DNA from: Herbidospora solisilvae
GTDB lineage: Bacteria > Actinomycetota > Actinomycetes > Streptosporangiales > Streptosporangiaceae
Length of the DNA stretch: 64,000 nt
Reading direction: 5' to 3'
Assembly: GCF_009901565.1 (NCBI RefSeq)
Contig: NZ_WXEW01000001.1
Location: forward strand, 186,001-250,000
How positions within the stretch are numbered: position 1 is the stretch's first letter; each line of letters starts with the position of its first letter. Below the pieces are notes generated by a model. That model searched no databases, was not told where the DNA came from, and saw only the letters and a list, made by a program, of their open reading frames with translations. Position numbers and translations under genes: made by a program. Below are positions 62,022-64,000 of this stretch, in pieces.

Positions 62022-64000
62022 TCAGCCCCGGCCCGCCCCGGTGGACATGTCGGGCGTGCCGCCCTGGCCGGGCCCGCCGGGGCCCGGGTCGTCCGGGCCC
62101 TGGTCGCCGGGACCCGGGTCGTTCGGTCCCGGGTCGGCGGGCGGGTCGTTCTGGCCGGGGTCGTTCGGCCCGGGGTCGTTGGGCTTGGGGTCGTTCTGCC
62201 CCGGACCGTCGTTCCCGGGGTCGGTGGTGCCGGGGTCAGTGGTGCCGGGATCGGTCTGGTCCCAGCCGTCCGGGGGGCCGTACTGGTCCCACGGGTCCTC
62301 GCCGTAGGGGTCGTCAGACCACGGGTCGAAGCGCTCCACCGCGCCGAACCGCTCCTCGTTGATCGGGGTGAACGGCGTCGCCGGAACCCCTTCCAGCGCG
62401 GCCAGCATGGTCGCCTTCCAGATCGGGCCCGGCACCGTCGCGCCGAACACCGAGCCGTACCAGCGTCCGCCGATCGTCACGTTGTTCAGCTTGTGGGTGC
62501 TCGCCCCGCGCGGGTCGGCCAGGCTGACCGCGCCGGCCAGGTCGGGCGTGAAGCCGGCGAACCAGGCGCTCGACTGGTTGTCGTTGGTGCCGGTCTTGCC
62601 GGCCGCCGGGCGGCCGATGCCGCCGACGCCGCGCATCGTGCCCTTGGTGAACACCCCGGACAGGATGTCGGCGGCCGCGTCGGCGACCTCGGCGTCGATG
62701 GCCTGCGAGCACTCGGGCGCGAACGACGTCTTCTTGCCGTCGCGGTCGACGACCTCGGTGATGGCCATGGGCTTGCAGTACTTGCCGCGCGCGCCGATCG
62801 CCGCGTAGGCGTTGGCGACGGTCACCGGGTCCATCTCGTTGATGCCGAGCGTGAAGGTCTCGAACTCCTGGAGCTTCTTGCCGTCGGCGCGCTTGATGCC
62901 GAGCGACTTGGCCGTCTTGACCGTCTCGCACAGGCCGACGCGCTCCTCCAGTTCCATGAAGAACGTGTTGACCGAGCCCCACGTCCCGGTCTGGAGGGTG
63001 GTGTAGCCGGGCGAGCCCTCGTCGTTGGTCACCGCGTGGTTCGGGTCGCCGACGGCGTTGCCGGCGCAGTCGGTGAACGCCGAGGGCGACGGCGCGGTGT
63101 ACGACCCGCCGACGTTGAACCCGTCGCTCAGCCGCATGCCCTGGCTCAGCGCCGTGAGCAGCGTGAACGTCTTGAACGTCGAACCCGCCTGGACGCCGCC
63201 GAGCCCGCCGTGGGCGCGGTCGGCGACCACGTTGTAGTCGAGGTCGTCCCGGCTGGCGGCCATCGCGCGGATCGCGCCGCTGCCCGGTTCGACGAGCGCC
63301 TGGGCGGCCACCGGGCCGTCCTTCTTGCCGACGTAGGCCGCGATGCCCTTCTGGGCGGCGTCCTGCATCTTCGGGTTCAGGGTGGTGCGGATCGTCATGC
63401 CGCCCTGCTTGAGGGCGCGTTCGCGGTCCGACCGCGTCTTGCCGAAGCGCTTGTCGGCCAGGACCTCGGCGGAGACGTACTGGCAGAAGTAGCGGTACTC
63501 GCTCGTCTCGCAGCCGCCGGGGATCGGCACGCCCTTGTAGCCGAGCTTGCTCTTCTTCGCCTTGGCCGCCTCGGCGGGGGTGATCTTGCCGAGTTCGGCC
63601 ATCCGGTCGAGGACGACGTCGCGGCGGGCGACCAGCGCGTCGCGGTTGCTCTTGCCGCCCTCCGGGTCGGTCGCGGTCGGCAGCCGGACGGCCGCCGCCA
63701 GCGTCGCCGACTGGACCAGGTTCAGCTTGGCCGCCGAGACGCCGAAGAAGCGCTTGGCCGCGGCCTGGATGCCGTGGGCGCCCGCGCCGAAGTAGGCGAT
63801 GTTCAGGTACTTCTCGAGGATCTGGTCCTTGCTGTACTTCTCCTCGACCGACAGCGCGTAGCGCAGCTCGTTGAGCTTGCGCACGTAGCTCGGCGCGAGC
63901 GCGGCCTCCTTCTGCTCGTCGGTGGTGGCGCTGTTGAGGAGGACCTGCTTGACGTACTGCTGGGTGATGCTGGAGCCGCCCTGGGCGACGCCGCCCGCGC
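62022..64000 (-). CDS. Class A penicillin-binding protein (transglycosylase/transpeptidase), N-terminus off the window
   Basis: About 659 residues are visible. The GT51 domain end includes 'GGSSITQQYVKQVL' and 'KYLNIAYFGAGAHGIQAAAKRFFG'. The transpeptidase domain has S-T-F-K in 'GVQAGSTFKTFTLL', S-V-N in 'TWGSVNTFFMELE' and K-T-G in 'RPAAGKTGTNDNQSSAWFAGF'. It polymerises and cross-links peptidoglycan. A ~70-residue C-terminal tail is made of D/N-P-G repeats. The start, cytoplasmic tail and membrane anchor lie beyond 64000. It is followed after 4 bp by the ECF sigma gene. Confidence 0.93.
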   Translation of the reverse strand, partial: AGGVAQGGSSITQQYVKQVLLNSATTDEQKEAALAPSYVRKLNELRYALSVEEKYSKDQILEKYLNIAYFGAGAHGIQAAAKRFFGVSAAKLNLVQSATLAAAVRLPTATDPEGGKSNRDALVARRDVVLDRMAELGKITPAEAAKAKKSKLGYKGVPIPGGCETSEYRYFCQYVSAEVLADKRFGKTRSDRERALKQGGMTIRTTLNPKMQDAAQKGIAAYVGKKDGPVAAQALVEPGSGAIRAMAASRDDLDYNVVADRAHGGLGGVQAGSTFKTFTLLTALSQGMRLSDGFNVGGSYTAPSPSAFTDCAGNAVGDPNHAVTNDEGSPGYTTLQTGTWGSVNTFFMELEERVGLCETVKTAKSLGIKRADGKKLQEFETFTLGINEMDPVTVANAYAAIGARGKYCKPMAITEVVDRDGKKTSFAPECSQAIDAEVADAAADILSGVFTKGTMRGVGGIGRPAAGKTGTNDNQSSAWFAGFTPDLAGAVSLADPRGASTHKLNNVTIGGRWYGSVFGATVPGPIWKATMLAALEGVPATPFTPINEERFGAVERFDPWSDDPYGEDPWDQYGPPDGWDQTDPGTTDPGTTDPGNDGPGQNDPKPNDPGPNDPGQNDPPADPGPNDPGPGDQGPDDPGPGGPGQGGTPDMSTGAGRG
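62062..62265 (-). repeat. Low-complexity NDPG/TDPG repeat tract in the PBP tail
   Basis: Repeated GGGTCGTTCGGCCC-like units encode D-P-G-T-T, N-D-P-G-P and related pentads. The tail is probably a flexible extracytoplasmic extension, and the repeats make this stretch prone to length change. Confidence 0.8.

Noticed and set aside
62062-62265. CRISPR-like or VNTR array
   Set aside because: The repeats are in frame and encode a Pro/Gly-rich tail of the penicillin-binding protein. There are no constant repeats with unique spacers.
1-64000. tRNA, rRNA, riboswitch and CRISPR features
   Set aside because: No cloverleaf with a GTTCRANNC T-arm, no rRNA-like stretch, no known riboswitch core and no spaced identical repeats were noticed by eye. 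A covariance-model scan would be needed to exclude small RNAs.

Overview
The window is about 70% or more G+C. It has many GTG starts, 4-bp ATGA/GTGA gene overlaps and several probable leaderless genes. Its protein families (DUF5685, DUF5994, TioE-type MerR, SMP-30, SigG-like ECF sigma factor) are typical of filamentous actinomycetes, and a member of the Streptosporangiales is the best guess. I saw no rRNA, tRNA, CRISPR array or complete insertion sequence.

Layout. (a) 1-15.4 kb is a sugar-catabolism region. A MalEFG-type ABC importer (partial, minus strand) faces a LacI regulator. Downstream on the plus strand is an operon for a tautomerase, an atypical SDR/epimerase, an SMP-30 lactonase, an aldo/keto reductase and a GH3 glycosidase, followed by a D-xylose dehydrogenase-like Gfo/Idh protein. 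A minus-strand operon then reads zinc alcohol dehydrogenase, SDR, IlvD/EDD sugar-acid dehydratase and a second LacI. Palindromes of the GTTTCGAAAC/CGAAAGTTTCG type recur at the importer, lacI, tautomerase and alcohol dehydrogenase promoters, which points to one regulon. An FAH-fold 2-keto-3-deoxy-acid dehydratase-like gene at 34.3 kb could supply a further step of an oxidative (Weimberg-type) pentose pathway.

(b) 15.4-23 kb holds a quinone-reductase-like gene with a divergent TetR, an ABC ATPase remnant, an ABC-2 exporter operon with a two-component system, and a WYL regulator with a perfect operator facing VOC and YdeI-like genes. (c) 23.3-35.5 kb holds a large secreted M14 carboxypeptidase next to a small I36-like inhibitor, DJ-1/PfpI with LysR, a DUF5685 protein with an extreme cysteine tail, an Ssu/Tau-type ABC importer, a TioE regulator with an erythromycin esterase, the FAH gene and a STAS protein. 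(d) 35.6-43.5 kb holds DUF5994, a tyrosine recombinase with eroded catalytic residues behind a TTCCGGAA dyad, a second ABC-2 exporter plus DesK/DesR-type operon, and SDR/MarR and TetR/AKR divergent pairs.

(e) 43.5-48.9 kb holds a secreted alpha/beta hydrolase, TetR plus lipoprotein, LysR, and a TIM-barrel-like protein. (f) 48.98-59.48 kb is one 3,499-residue hybrid megasynthase read as FAAL-ACP-KS-AT-KR-ACP-C-A-PCP-C-(acyl-ACP-reductase-like). It stands alone behind two tandem dyads and is the most novel object here. The terminal domain resembles the cyanobacterial long-chain acyl-ACP reductase rather than the usual thioester-reductase domain. (g) 59.5-64 kb holds an NAD(P)H-binding protein with HxlR, a DHFR-like protein, an ECF sigma factor with a SnoaL-like tail, and a partial class A penicillin-binding protein.

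All function calls rest on reading motifs and recalled family features. No database search was run.
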